64,000 nucleotides of DNA, from assembly GCA_015847255.1 (NCBI GenBank), contig JADLZK010001351.1:81500-145499 (forward strand), in the 5' to 3' direction. Numbering within the stretch: position 1 is the stretch's first letter; the number at the start of each line of letters is the position of its first letter. The DNA comes from Hyparrhenia diplandra. Taxonomy: Eukaryota; Streptophyta; Magnoliopsida; Poales; Poaceae. Shown here one piece after another: positions 12,501 to 23,789 of this stretch. The notes below the pieces were generated by a model, which searched no databases, was not told the origin of the DNA, and saw nothing but the letters and a program-made list of their open reading frames with translations. Position numbers and translations under genes: made by a program.

Positions 12501-12994
12501 TATGTTCTTCATAGTTTCCTTGCTTAGTGCGTGGAATCTTTATGTTTGTGTATTATTTGACCTGCAGGTGGTGAGCCAGCGTATCATCAAATACAAGGGA
12601 TAGGGCCTGGTTTCGTCCCAGAAATACTAGACACATCACAAATAGATGAAATCATAACAATAAATTCCGAAGAAGCCATGGACATGGCAAGAAGATTGGC
12701 AAGGGAAGAAGGATTGCTCGTTGGCATATCTTCAGGGGCAAATGCAGCTGCTTGCTTAAAGGCACGTTTTTTAGTATTTACTCTACCTTTTGTGCAAATT
12801 CTACAGTTATCTATTCCTTATTGTTCCATGGGCATATATATGTTTGTTTTACTACCTTGCAGGTTGCGGCAAGAGAGGAGAACAAGGGAAAGATGATTGT
12901 GACGATGTTTTCCAGTGGTGGGGAGAGATACTTGAACTCAGAACTCTTTGCTCAGGTGAAGGAGGAATGTGTCAACATGAACATGGCCTTCTAA
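9551..12994 (+). CDS. cysteine synthase-like / O-acetylserine(thiol)lyase-like gene, 7 exons, frameshifted in exon 5
   Basis: Exons: 9551-9631, 9769-9896, 11453-11655, 11746-11874, 12268-12427, 12568-12761, 12863-12994. The product would be a PLP enzyme of the cysteine synthase/beta-cyanoalanine synthase family, normally joining O-acetylserine and sulfide; no transit peptide is seen. Seen: SSVKDR with PLP lysine Lys64, loop TSGNLG (92-97; usual TSGNTG), LIGWTPL (usual LIGNTPL), glycine-rich phosphate loop after residue 199, QGIGPGF and ISSGANAA. The intended length is about 341 residues, usual for the cytosolic family. Exon 5 has six G at 12330-12335 where five keep the frame; read as given, translation stops at 12399-12401 after 224 residues. 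Intron 6 is GC-AG and intron 2 holds a retroposon. It could be a recent pseudogene, a variant allele or a sequencing error. Confidence 0.88.
10205..11370 (-). mobile_element. non-LTR retroposon in intron 2, reverse orientation
   Basis: An 18-base direct repeat, TCCAAATATCATACAACT, lies at 10187-10204 and 11371-11388. The insert begins with a T run on the plus strand, so it is a poly(A)-tailed retroposon on the minus strand. Its 5' half (10923-11370) is GC-rich and its 3' end carries two copies of a CCGGAATGTAATT motif before the tail. No reverse transcriptase is seen, so it is non-autonomous, possibly an internally deleted LINE. It lengthens intron 2 to 1,556 bases without touching splice sites. 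Confidence 0.8.
12330..12335 (+). other. frame-breaking G run in exon 5 of the cysteine-synthase-like gene
   Basis: Exon 5 is 160 bases long, while flanking exon phases need 159. The frame before the run gives [11 protein letters not shown] and the frame after, shifted by one, gives [10 protein letters not shown]. Both are family motifs, so the extra base lies in this six-G run. The resulting stop at 12399-12401 precedes two more exon junctions, so the mRNA would be a nonsense-decay target. Confidence 0.85.
12762..12862 (+). other. GC-AG intron (intron 6)
   Basis: The only donor joining LK to VAARE in phase is AAG followed by GCACGT. The acceptor is TTGCAG. GC-AG introns are a small minority of plant introns. 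A GT donor in the right phase is not present. Confidence 0.65.
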
Positions 12995-13027
12995 ATTAAA
13001 TGTTCAGTTTCAGTGCCCTATATGGTC

Positions 13028-13560
13028 TACCTTGCAGGATTTCATTTTATTGTAGTTGTAAGGAGTGCCTTTGTATGTTACATAAAACCAGGCAATGTAT
13101 CTTTTCCCTTTTATCAAGAAAGCAAACGTTGTGATTAGTAGCGTTGCTGAAGCATGGACTCTGGCTGTCAATTTATCGTACATCAACATCTCATTACACA
13201 GAGACAGAGAATGATATTGTTGCTTTCCCACATTTTTTAAGAACCCTACATTGCGGCAGCGCTGGTCCATGCGAAAGCACTCAAACAATGAGGCCCAATG
13301 TCCTCATTGAATGCCCAGAGTGAATCCCTAGTGAGAAGACGCGTGAACAAGTGTGTTACTCTGTCGTTAGAAGCTGGCAAGACTACTAGTATTAATGGAA
13401 TGGAATAGATAGAGAGAAGAAGAGAGACCAAAAAGGTAACCTAAGTGAATATATATCGAAACCGATCACGATATAGATGTGAAAGAACCGTAAAACATGC
13501 ATGACTCAAGGGCAAATTCTTGATGATATGGCTCATATAAATAAACAAAAGAAGTGATCG
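13028..13560 (+). repeat. downstream repeat, copy R1 (starts in the cysteine-synthase-like 3' UTR)
   Basis: This block starts 34 bases after the stop codon, with TACCTTGCAGGATTTCATTT. It recurs in part at 15286-15729 and 16081-16235 (R2). The sub-block starting GTGAAAGAAC with ACATGCATGACTC also recurs at 17036-17272 (R3) and 17912-18150 (R4). R1 holds the natural 3' UTR. Confidence 0.75.
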
Positions 13561-15285
13561 TGTAACTAGGACTGCTGATTATAACTGCTGTTCTTCAAGT
13601 GGTCTTATATGGGAGCTCAAAGATTGTTTAGCTAATAACTTTGTTTCCTTTTCTGTAAATCAATCCCTCATTCATGTAATGGAGTAGCTGACAGTCTCAC
13701 TGTTCTGGGTGCAAGTTTGAGTCTGGGTGCTGAGCTGATCATGGACAGCATTCCAAATGTTGCCAATGTTCACGTGTAATGGAGAGCCTTCAATGTTCAA
13801 TAAAATATACTCAAGTGATATCGTGGGATAAATCTCCTAGGATCATGTCAAGTGTGAGCAGCCGCTTTGTCAGATAACACTAGAGCTTCTCCTTCGCACA
13901 AGGAGTGACAATGACTCGCTCATCTGGAGCGCCTGGATAATGGTGAAGTATGGGCTCCACCATCCCACAAGCGCCTTGAAGAGCTTCCGCTTCACACGAG
14001 GGGGAACAATATCCATCAGAGAAGGTTGAGCGGCCTGTGCTGTGCAAAATTGCGAGGTGCCGAAGTCTCTCCCGGATCCCTCACTCTTCGAGTCGTCTCC
14101 CAATCCGTAGCAAAGTCTGCTTTTGTGCAATCATGGCGTATAAAAATACATCTAGGGGAATTGGAAGGAAGGGACTTGATCGCCTTCTGTAGTAGCCGAT
14201 CTAGTGTCCTCTATTTGTTTGAGTTTCGGCAACGCAAATTCGTAGCTTCTGTGGAGATAGAAGAGGAGGGTTTGTTCGTTCTCCAGAGTAAAGTTTGTTT
14301 CTTAAGCTTGTCTGAATTCGAAACACACGGCAGAAAGATTGGTGCCATGGGCGCTGTGTGTCCGTGTGATGTCAATTATTGCATCAATTGCAGTGTAGCA
14401 ACTTGTATAGTGAAGCATACGATAGGAACGAACTTGCCATAGTGTGTCCACGTAGTGTCAATTGGATCAATTACAGTGTAGCAACTTGTATGGTGTGGGT
14501 GTGGCAGTTTTAGCTAGCATATGTGGGGTACACTGCAAGTAATGGAGTAGTTAGTATTTGCGTTGCCATTACAAGTTTTACCGAAGGCCCTCGCGTCGCT
14601 CCCGCACGGGGCGACACGGGAGGCGGAAACCTAGCCGCCACTAGTCCTTCCTTCCCCTTCCTCCCCCCTCACCACTGCCGGAGGAGGCTGCCGAGACGCC
14701 TGCGCGGCCTCCTAGATGGTGGCGGTGAGGTCCTCAACAAGCTGTGCGAGCTTCTCCATGCGGGGCGGCGCTCGACGGCCATGGCGACAGTTGCGGCGCA
14801 CGAAGGCGTGGTGGCTGCATGGCGGTGGTGGAGTGGGTGCGGACAAACAAACTTCAGGGATCGCCGAAGTGTGTGTGTGTATTTATCATAGTTTTATTGC
14901 GACAACACGTAAAAGAGGATAAAAGAAACTTACATTTTTTTTTCATTTGAGCCTCACTTTGCGCGTCTCCATGGCATAGAAATCATATATAATAGTTCTT
15001 TGAAGTTTCATCATTTCTAGAAAATTACCTTGGTTATTTGAAGTAGCTGATTCATCGTGCCCTCGAAAAGGTTGCCCTTGAAAAGCTAACTATCGAATTG
15101 CATCAATAGATGTCCCAAGACGCAACCGATTCTTCCTGATATCTTGTTGTGTTTGTCTCTGCAGCACATGCTCAATATGGCCTATTGTATTCTTTAGATT
15201 AACATAACACCTCATATTAAAATTATGAGCAGATTTACTGTCATTTCCCATGTGAACCAAGAAGGAACAATTAGCACTATCATTT
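13561..15285. other. intergenic DNA with small local repeats
   Basis: A short open stretch on the minus strand near 13870-14045 has no known family. A local duplication near 14370-14500 repeats CAGTGTAGCAACTTGTAT. A GC-rich block at 14585-14860 resembles a retroelement 5' leader but shows no protein. No gene is supported. Confidence 0.4.
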
Positions 15286-15729
15286 CACTATACGGCCGGT
15301 ATACCTTGCAGGATTTCATTTTATTGTAGTTGTATGCCTTTGTATGTTACATAAAGCCTGGCAATGTATCGTTTCCCTTTTATCAAGAAAAGCAAACGTT
15401 GTGCATGGACTCTGGCGGTCAATTTATCACGCGTGAACATCTTATAGTTTTTCATTACATAGAGCCAGAGAATGAAATTATTGCTTTACAACATTTTCTT
15501 TGAGAACCCTACATTGAGCAGTCAAACAATGAGGCCCATTGTCCTCATTCAATGCCCTGTGTCAATCTAGCCCAAGGGCCAAGAGAGAAGATACGTGAAG
15601 TGTGTTACTCTTTCGCTGGAAGCTGGCAAGACTAGTATTAATGGAAACGAATAGCTAGATAGAGATAAGAAGAGAGACCATCACATATGTTGTGCTCTCT
15701 AGGTGCAAACAGGTAACCTAATGAAGATA
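15286..15729 (+). repeat. downstream repeat, copy R2: orphan copy of the cysteine-synthase-like 3' UTR
   Basis: Matches 13010-13440 with small gaps and substitutions, including ATGTTACATAAA and the AAGCAAACGTTGTG block. It continues after the SINE at 16081-16235. No coding exon lies upstream of it, so it looks like the 3' remnant of a lost tandem paralog or a duplicated UTR. Confidence 0.75.
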
Positions 15730-15745
15730 GAAACCGATCATGGTA

Positions 15746-16064
15746 GCGAATTGGCTTGTAGTCCAATGGTAGGACGGTCTTGTTGGGGGACGAGGTCAAA
15801 TCCTGGTGCTCGCACCTTTTCTTGGGATTTTCCCAAGATTTCGGCGTTATGCATTAAGTGGTAAGCGACGTTCCGTCGACGACGAGGCGCCAATGGTGAC
15901 GTTCGAGAATCTCCGATCTGCGGTGCTCGGGTGCGTTCAGTCCGTCGGAGGTGCTCATAGGGGTAGGGTTTGCGTGACGTGTGTTCATAGGGGTGAGTGT
16001 GCGTGTGTGTTGTGAGCGCCTGCGTTATACGTTGTGTCATTCTCAAAAAAAAAAAAAAAAAAAA
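15746..16064 (+). mobile_element. tRNA-derived SINE with target-site duplication and poly(A)
   Basis: Flanked by the perfect 16-base repeat GAAACCGATCATGGTA (15730-15745 and 16065-16080). A pol III A-box-like TAGTCCAATGG (15759-15769) and a B-box-like GGTCAAATCC (15794-15803) lie 35 bases apart. The element ends ATTCTC followed by about 20 A. It sits inside repeat copy R2. No acceptor stem is seen, so it is not a tRNA gene. The exact family is unknown. Confidence 0.85.
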
Positions 16065-16359
16065 GAAACCGATCATGGTATAAATGTGAAAGAACAATAA
16101 AACATGCATGACTCAAGGACTCAAGGGCAAACTCTTGTTGATAAGGCTCATATAAAGAAACCAAAGAAGCGGTGAAGCTACATAAATGGAGCAAAACAAA
16201 TAAAGGTCATGTCAATTGTGAGCCACTTCGTCGCTTGGTCTTCCCACGAAGACATCGTCGGGCACAGCCGCACGGCCACGCGCGGTTGCATGGCTTGCAG
16301 TATACTCTGCACAGGATGAGGCCATTCTGTGATACTTGGCTTAGGGGCAAGGGGCCCTT

Positions 16360-16738
16360 CCCAATTAGACTAACATTTATCTTTTCATGCTTTGCTTGGG
16401 CACTTTGAGTTACTAGGAACAAAATGGCCATCGAGAAGAAATTCCCTAAGGTGCTCACTGATGTCATCTATGCTGCACTGGCTTTAATGCAGAAATGGAG
16501 TACTAAAATCAAGAAGAAGGACCAAGGACGTGTGATGGGAATCAGGGAAGCCATTTCAAGCTGGATGAAAAGCTTCAAATCGTCTACTGTCAATATAGTG
16601 GAAATTTGATCTTGTAATAGACTTCCGTTTTTTGTTACAGTTTGCTTGCTATTGTAACTGGCAACCCCAGAATGTAACCTGGCTACCGTAATGGCTTTCT
16701 AAAAAGCCGAAGTTTTTCCTCCTTATTAAAAAAAAAAC
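16360..16738 (+). mobile_element. LINE 3' fragment
   Basis: A broken frame reads FSCFAWAL, stop, VTRNKMAIEKKFPKV and then KWSTKIKKK, like the extreme C-terminus of plant LINE ORF2. A 3' UTR-like stretch and ten A follow. Another A run at 16819-16840 may end a second small insertion. Edges are approximate. Confidence 0.55.
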
Positions 16739-17035
16739 CCTTCCTTGAGGCTGCCGTGTCGTCACTGTATCGATACAGAGGTCTGCATCATGATACAGAT
16801 GGTTTCGACTTTATCCAAAAAAAAAAAAAAAAAAAAAACTTCTTGATACCACAGCCTGTCTCCGCAACAAAAAGGTGTCCTGCCATCTACTGGATCAACG
16901 GAATTTTCTCCTCATTCGATCACTCATGATCTTTGTGTGACACTTCCGCTGTGGACGCGAGGAACGGCTATTCCGGCCGCAACATCTGTTTGTGTTTTCT
17001 TGGTGCAAAAAAGTTACTAGTAAAAATAGAAGTCA

Positions 17036-18150
17036 TGGCAGAGATGTGAAAGAACGGTAAATCATGCATGACGCCAGGGAAAACTCTTATGATATGGCTC
17101 GTATATAAAGAAACAAAAGAAGTGGTGAAGCTACATGTAGTGTTCTAGTTCAAACCAACATTCCATACACTATACTGATGGTTGTGCAATGAGTTGCCAA
17201 CCAATATATGGGACGTTGGAGCAAAACAAAATGATTGCATAGGGTCATGTCAAGTGATGAAGTGAGCAACCATTGCCCTGTATCCCGTGGAGGTAGGTCG
17301 TCGCGGTGCCCGTTGGGCCGAGCAGCCATGAAGCTGGCAGGGGCACGCCCGGCGGTCTGCTCCAGGGACGCGGAGGCCTGATTGGCCCCGGATCCATCGC
17401 ACAGCAGCGCGAGGCGATCGAGCTCGGAACGCGCGGCGAAGAGGTCGTTGTCGACTTGGGGACGCCACTCCTCCAGAGCGAGCGACGAGGACTCCAGCGC
17501 CGAGATCCGAGCTTCTAGATTATATTGATTAGAATGATTCTATGCTCTAGTTAGTGTGATTTATACATGATGGTGCTTTTGGCTTAGGCTTTTATTATGA
17601 GCACTTGATATATGTTATGAGCTAAGCTGCTTTTATATATATATGTGAACTTGACTATCACTTGATACAATCTGAAAATGCATGGTTCACTACTGAGATG
17701 GCTACTAACATGTGTAGGATGTGTGAGATCCTTTGTGCTAAAATGTGTATGCTAGGTAGCTATGTCTCATGCTTTGAGTTACACGCTTGCTTAGATAACC
17801 TTGATACTCATGTGCTAAAATTTTTAAAATCCAAGCTAAGTGGTTGAAAAGATCGAGATGGGTCCATACTGTCCCACCTCAAGGTTTGAGACTGCTTCCC
17901 ATCGCACTTGGGTTGAAAGAACGGTAAATCATGCATGACTCTAGGGCAGAAGATTCTTATGATATGGCTCGTATATAAAGAAACAAAAGAAGTGGTGAAG
18001 CTATATAGTGTTCTAGTTCAAACCCACACTCCATACACTATACTGATGGTTGTGCAATGAGTTGCCAACCAATATATGGGACGTTGGAGCAAAACAAAAA
18101 GATTGCATAGGGTCATGTCAAGTGTGATGAAGCGAGCAACCATCCAGTCG
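17036..18150 (+). repeat. repeat copies R3 (17036-17272) and R4 (17912-18150) with retroelement DNA between
   Basis: The two copies are nearly identical over about 220 bases, including the block from TATACTGATGGTTGTGCAAT to GACGTTGGAGC. They are related to parts of R1 and R2. The spacer holds a gag-like fragment (17263-17514) and about 390 bases of unassigned AT-rich sequence. Confidence 0.75.
17263..17514 (-). pseudogene. retrotransposon gag-like fragment
   Basis: On the minus strand one frame stays open: LEARISALESSSLALEEW, then DNDLFAARSELDRLALL, then RPNGHRDDLPPRDTGQW. Composition and layout resemble the N-terminus of gag in rice Ty3/gypsy elements (coiled coil, then a GHRxD motif). There is no start codon and no capsid or zinc knuckle. 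Family assignment is by pattern only. Confidence 0.5.
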
Positions 18151-18273
18151 AATATCATCACAGCTTCTCCTTTGCATGGAGCGCCGACAACTACCTTCTG
18201 TTGTGCATTGGTTAACATCTTCTTCGCACATATGGGTGAAGACAGCACGCTCGCCTGTCGCCAGGACGAGTTG

Positions 18274-18785
18274 GATCAAGGCAGAACACCACGATGGCCT
18301 TGCACCCGATGACAACTAGGCCTTGCATCCGATGACAACTACGACTGCAATATTGTTGCCAAATCATGAGATGGATTACATGCATCCATGATGAGTGAAA
18401 GACAAGACAATAATGCGTAAAAACTATGTCACTGGGGAAATATTCTTTTAAGTTTTCTCTTATTGAGTTGTATATGACACATGGGCCTTTAGCTAACAAG
18501 CTCTAATTGTCTAATTGTCGAAAATATACGATCAAGGCAGAACACCACGATGGCCTTGCACCCGAGGACAACTAGGCCTTGCACCCGATGACAACTACGA
18601 CCGCGATATTGTTGCCAAATCATAAGATGGATTACATGCATCCATGATGAGTGAAAGACAAGACAATAATGCATAAAAACTATGTCACTGGGGAAATAAC
18701 CTTTTAAGTTTTCTCTTATTGAGTTGTATATGACACATGGGCCTTTAGCTAACAAGCTCTAATTGTCTAATTGTCAAAAATATAC
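18274..18785 (+). repeat. tandem duplication of a 256-base unit
   Basis: Unit 1 (18274-18529) and unit 2 (18530-18785) are near-identical. Both start GATCAAGGCAGAACACC and end at AATATACG. Each carries an inner repeat, CTTGCACCCGATGACAACTA. No coding content is seen. Confidence 0.85.
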
Positions 18786-19059
18786 GCTCTAAGAGCGTGC
18801 AGGTAGAAATGAGTGAATTTGTTGAAGGTTGTTCATGTTGTGTGCTCACTGAGTGGTACCACTAACCTAATAAATGGTCCTAAAATGTGCTAACCGTAAA
18901 AAGCTTTCATTTATTGATAAAACTGCTTGATGATCTGTTTGTTTTTATGCTTAACATAGCGACGGACGAACGGTACAGTTTTCACATTTTCATATAAGCA
19001 GAGCAGACTCGTACTTGTTAGATTAGATGGGTTCCGCTGTCTTTGTGATTCAAACGTGT

Positions 19060-19094
19060 TTAGTTTTTTTTTTTTTTTTTTTTTTTTGAGAATT
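19060..19094 (-). mobile_element. tail-only SINE-like insertion
   Basis: The 11-base repeat TTCAAACGTGT flanks it (19049-19059 and 19095-19105). The insert is a T run plus GAGAATT. On the minus strand that is a terminal TTCTC and poly(A), the same ending as the SINE at 15746-16064. It is best read as an extreme 5' truncation. Confidence 0.6.
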
Positions 19095-20139
19095 TTCAAA
19101 CGTGTCGCTAATTCCTACACGTAAGGCCTTTCTTGACTGGGCCTGGGCTGTGCCTGTGCCGGAATGTGACGATGGAGCTAACGAAAAAAAAACCATTTCG
19201 TGGATCAGCTGGACGTGCTAAGCATTATGAATGTAGAGCCTATTTATTTGATCTGTAGCTTTTAGATGTTTAGCTCAAAAGTTAGTTCGGCGCCAATGTT
19301 CGCTACCGAGCGCCATTGCCCTTGCCTGAGTCCCGCACCGGTTTCTTGCCTGTGTCGCGCATCAGTTTCTCCCTTAGTACAATCACACAAGGTCTATCGC
19401 TTTAGCCGGTGATTATTATCTATGTTTCGCCTGTGTTGGTCTACGATAACTTGCCATCTAGACTTGTAACTTATTTTAACTTTCCTAATTAAAAAATTAA
19501 AAAAATATTATTCTAACTTTCCTTAATGAAGCATGTGCCAAGCACGCTTTCGAATGAAAAAAACAAACTTCTAGTTGTTGGATTTTTGCTCTTAGCTAGT
19601 ATATTTTTAGTTTCTCGGCACACAAAAGCAAGAAAAGCATCTCTCCATATGTCTATTATCTTTTAATTATTTTCTCAGAACCTAGCTTTATCCTCAACTT
19701 TTCCAAAAAATTGCTCAACAATATAACTGATTGTTTATACTAGCTTCTGGCTTGCAGAATCCAGCAAAAGGCTGAATCAAAACAAATGCATCCGATCCAC
19801 GGACGCAGCAACTAATTGAATTTAGTTAATCTGCAGGACGCGTCGCCTTCATGCTCGGTGGCGGCGTTGACATGATCACAGTGGCGCCCGAGCCCGTCCG
19901 ACGTCTGCCATGCAAGGCGGTTTGCGTGATGCGTGCATGTGAAGGGAGATGGTTGAAGAGGAGCACGTCCTTATTACGCCGTGCATAGCTAGGACCTGTA
20001 GGAGTACGTCAAGATATTTTTTCTTATCCCGCGACCACCACATTGATCATTGATCTATCTAGTTTGGTGTGTGTTCAATACAACACACAGTGCTGAGAAA
20101 TTCAGGGAAGTCATATATTCTTGTAGATTACTTAGGCCA

Positions 20140-21144
20140 GTTTTTCGTTGGGGTTTCATGTTGTTCTAAACAACCATGTGTTGAAAACTGTGTAAACAAG
20201 TTTCATTCCTATGAAACACATTTCGATTAATCCAATGAAATTTTTATTTATATCTCTCTTCATTAATATTATGAAATATATATCAGCTTATTCTTATAAA
20301 TCACTTAGAGAAGTAAATCTCATAATTTATTATTGTAAATAACAACATAAGCTACAGTAACACATGCATCATAAATGAGTACACAATCGTTATGGTAATT
20401 TTAGATATATAGCTAAATAATAAGTTATTTTATGGTATATGACAAAGAGTAGCCTCTTCTTATATATGATCCTCTCACTTGCCAAGAGCAACTTTAGCAA
20501 GAGCTCTCAAATGAGAGAGTCTTGCTTTTGATTTGAGGGCTCACCTTATTTTTGTTGTTTTTTTTTTTTTTTTCATCTACTCCAGCTAGCACCTAGTAGC
20601 TTGCACCTCCTAAATTAGAGAAATCATATCCATTTGTATAGGCACTGAAAGATGGGACCCACATGTCATTCTCTCTGCCCCTTCCTCTTCTTCTTTAGCG
20701 AGCTCATCACTGCCTCCACCACCAAGGGATCGACGCGCCGCGTTCGCTCACCACCAATCACATAGTTGGTCGAGCGCTCTCTCTGAGGGAATTCGAAGGA
20801 GGGACCCATCAGCGGAAGAGGAGGAACTCAAGCAGGTAGATGGAAGAAGTGATGGGTAGGCGACATGATGTGAGAGGACTAGTAACGGACCCAACGCTCA
20901 AACAGAGCTCGAGCATAACTAGAGACATCTATAAAATTATGTATGCCTAACCTTTCTAATGCAGGCAAAGTGATCAACTTCTGTGTATATGGCGTCATCA
21001 GAGCCCAGGCGGCAACCCAGGGTCGCCGGGCACTGGGTCCGCTAGTGGAGAGGAGGACATTGTGGGGAAGCAGCCCACCGGACGCTAGGCGGGTCGAGGT
21101 CGAGTGTGAGACCGGGCTAGGCATGCAGGTGCACGCTGGACTCA
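20140..21144. other. unit 1-specific AT-rich then GC-rich DNA, no gene
   Basis: A half copy of a GGCCAG...GGGGTTTCAT miniature element end lies near 20149. AT-rich sequence and a T run at 20560-20574 follow, then a GC-rich stretch (20640-21140) with fragmentary frames of no recognised family. Confidence 0.35.
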
Positions 21145-21158
21145 ACAAGAGAAGATCT

Positions 21159-22762
21159 CCCTTGTCTCCTCTTCTCTTTAATTTGGTAGGAGATGCTTTC
21201 TCTACTATGTTAGATAAAGGACTAAGCAAAGGTCTACTCCAGGGAGCCCTGAGAGACTTTAGGCCTGGGGCTATAGTGTAACACTATTCTGTTTTCTAGT
21301 TCTGAGCCTACCCACATGAGGAACTGAAACATACCCTTATGTGGTTTGAATAACTTTTTGGTATGAGGATAAATTTTCACAAAAGTGAATTACTGGCCAT
21401 GAATCTAGATGAAGAAGAATGTAGGATAGATGCTGATATTTTCAATTGTCCAATAGGGAAATTTCCTCTCAAATATTTAGGCGTGCCTTTACACTATGAG
21501 AAGTTGTCTAGAGAAGATCTACAACCTCTTGTAGATAAACTCCTAAATAGGATTTCTGGTTGGAGGGGCAAACTTTTATCTTTGGCTGCTAGAGCTCAAC
21601 TAATCAAGACTTGTTTAGCTAGTATCCCTATTTACCTTCTTTCTTTTATCAAATTCCCAAAATGGGCCATGAAGATTCTTAACTCCCATATGGGAAACTT
21701 TTTGTGGAATGATGCTGATAATGCCCACAAGTATCACTTAGCCAATTGGGAAACAATAGATATGTGTAAGGATTTTGGAGGTTTAGGTATACCAAATATT
21801 ATAGACTTAAATATTTGTCTCTTAGGCTCTTGGCTTAAGAGATATGAACAAGATAGGAACAAACTCTAGACAGAGTTAATAGATTGCAAATATAGGACTA
21901 GAGAAGTTAATATTTTCTAATCTAAAACTACCTCATTTTTTATAGGTTTTATGTGGGCCATTCAATCCACTAGTAGATGGAGAATAGGTAATGTAGCAAA
22001 AGTGAGATTCTGGGAAGACAACTAAATAGGTAATACCAGTTTAGGTATTCAATATTGGAAGTTATATAGGTGGGTTAGAGAAAAGAATGATCAGTAGGAA
22101 GTCAGCTGGATGGCAACAAGTTGAAATGTACTTTTAGTAGGACAGGTGATCAGAATATGCTAGATTTATGGAATGAGATTTGTCTCTTAGCCTCCACTAT
22201 TAGTTTGAGTAGTGAAGAGGATGCCTTGATTTGGCAATTCTCCACAAATGGTGTATATAATGTTCAGTCCTTATACAAGGTGATCAATTTCAGAGGTATC
22301 AAAGAGGTATTTGTTCCAGCAGTCTGGGGAGCTGAAGTTCCCCCTAGAGTTCAATGTTGTTTATGGCTCTTAGGGAAAAACAAAGTACTAACTAGGGATA
22401 ATTTTGGAAAAAGAAGATCAAGCAAACAACAACCAAAGTGTTATGGCTTCGCTGACGATGGAAGCAGAAGGTCTTTGTCAATGATGGGGTGAAGAGTTCA
22501 TTGCCGGAATGAGGACAGGAGTTCCTGTTTTGAAAGAATTAGCTATAGCAAATCTTCGGGTTGTCAGCAATATTGCCGCTTTCTTTGGTCCAACATCTAT
22601 GAACTATTAATTTTCTTTCGAACCGATGCATCGGGTGGTAGGTTTTTTCGGTGTTTATTTTTGATGGCTTGGCCATCCCTATGCTGTAAACCGAATCTTG
22701 TCTATTGCTATGGTAATGGACGGGGGTTATAGCCCTATTATTCAAAAAAAAAAAAAAAAAAA
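21159..22762 (+). mobile_element. 5'-truncated L1-type LINE with poly(A)
   Basis: Decayed ORF2 C-terminal half: RT motif SPLSPLLFNLVGDAFSTML near 21160, then FPLKYLGVPLHY and LLSLAARAQLIKTCL (21363-21869), then a zf-RVT-like part with RVQCCLWLLGKNKVLTRDNF (22121-22492). Several stops break the frame. It ends in about 19 A. The flanks ACAAGAGAAGATCT (21145-21158) and ACAAGTGAAGATCT (22763-22776) are a 14-base target duplication with one mismatch. The paralogous unit has no LINE here. Confidence 0.88.
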
Positions 22763-23789
22763 ACAAGTGAAGATCTAAGGGCATGTGTAGATTCGAGGGT
22801 TCTGGTAGAAATGTTGCTGTTGTTTTTTTTTACCTTGATTTAGCTTTTGAGGGTTCAAGTAGTTATTCCGAGTGAGGTGACACTGTCGCTTCTCGGGTCG
22901 CAACACGTCCAGTAGTGCGTATGGCTGGATTCCGTCACCGTGTAAGATCGACAACGGTGGGCCCAACGTCTCATCTCATCCATAAGTACGAGTATATAAC
23001 GGGACTGATCCACTCCATCCATCGATGGACCCGACGTGCTAACCACTGCGCGCGATTAACAAGCGATGCACTAATCCTCATTCGCCTTGGACTTATTGTG
23101 TGATAAGAATGAATACCATCCATCCACGGATGTTTCGCAAATTTTGTGAAAAATATACGGTCGCCGTCGTGCACGTACGTATATATACGGCACAGTCGCC
23201 CCGCCCTAACATTATCACGATAGCATCCCGTCCCGTAGGTGCGCGCGGCGCCATAGCTGCGAGATGTGAGGTCGTCGTAGCTAGTACTGTATCGTACGTA
23301 GCTTGCGCGTGCTTTCAGCGCACACAGTACGTATGGTTGGAGCCTGGCCTGGGGCTTGTGGTTTTTAATTGTGCCAAGATATTTTCATACGTCTTGTTGC
23401 TCTCGCAATAAACCGTTTGGTACTGCCGTACATCCGTACTGAGCGATGACTGATCAATGAGCACAGTACCTCACCGGTAGTACGTGTTGCTACCCTACAA
23501 CACAAACAACAGGCATTGATAATACTGATGGTACGTGCAGCAAAGGCTCTTCCATAGTTCCATTGCAGCATGGGTGCATGCCGAAACTGATGGTACGTAT
23601 TTTTCTGATTTTTTTTTTCAGTTCATGATTGACGGATGATCATCAGTCTCGGAAAAATAGATTTGTTGGTTTGTATTATATACACGCGTCATTTCATGAC
23701 TGATGAGGCTATATATGGCCGTCATATTTGCAACAGTTTTTCAATTGGAAACCAGCTTTGAATTGAAACGTGATTTGTTTGACGGCCTC

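Noticed and set aside
15759..15803. tRNA gene
   Set aside because: A and B boxes are present but no acceptor or anticodon stem forms, and the unit has a poly(A) tail and target duplication, so it is a SINE.
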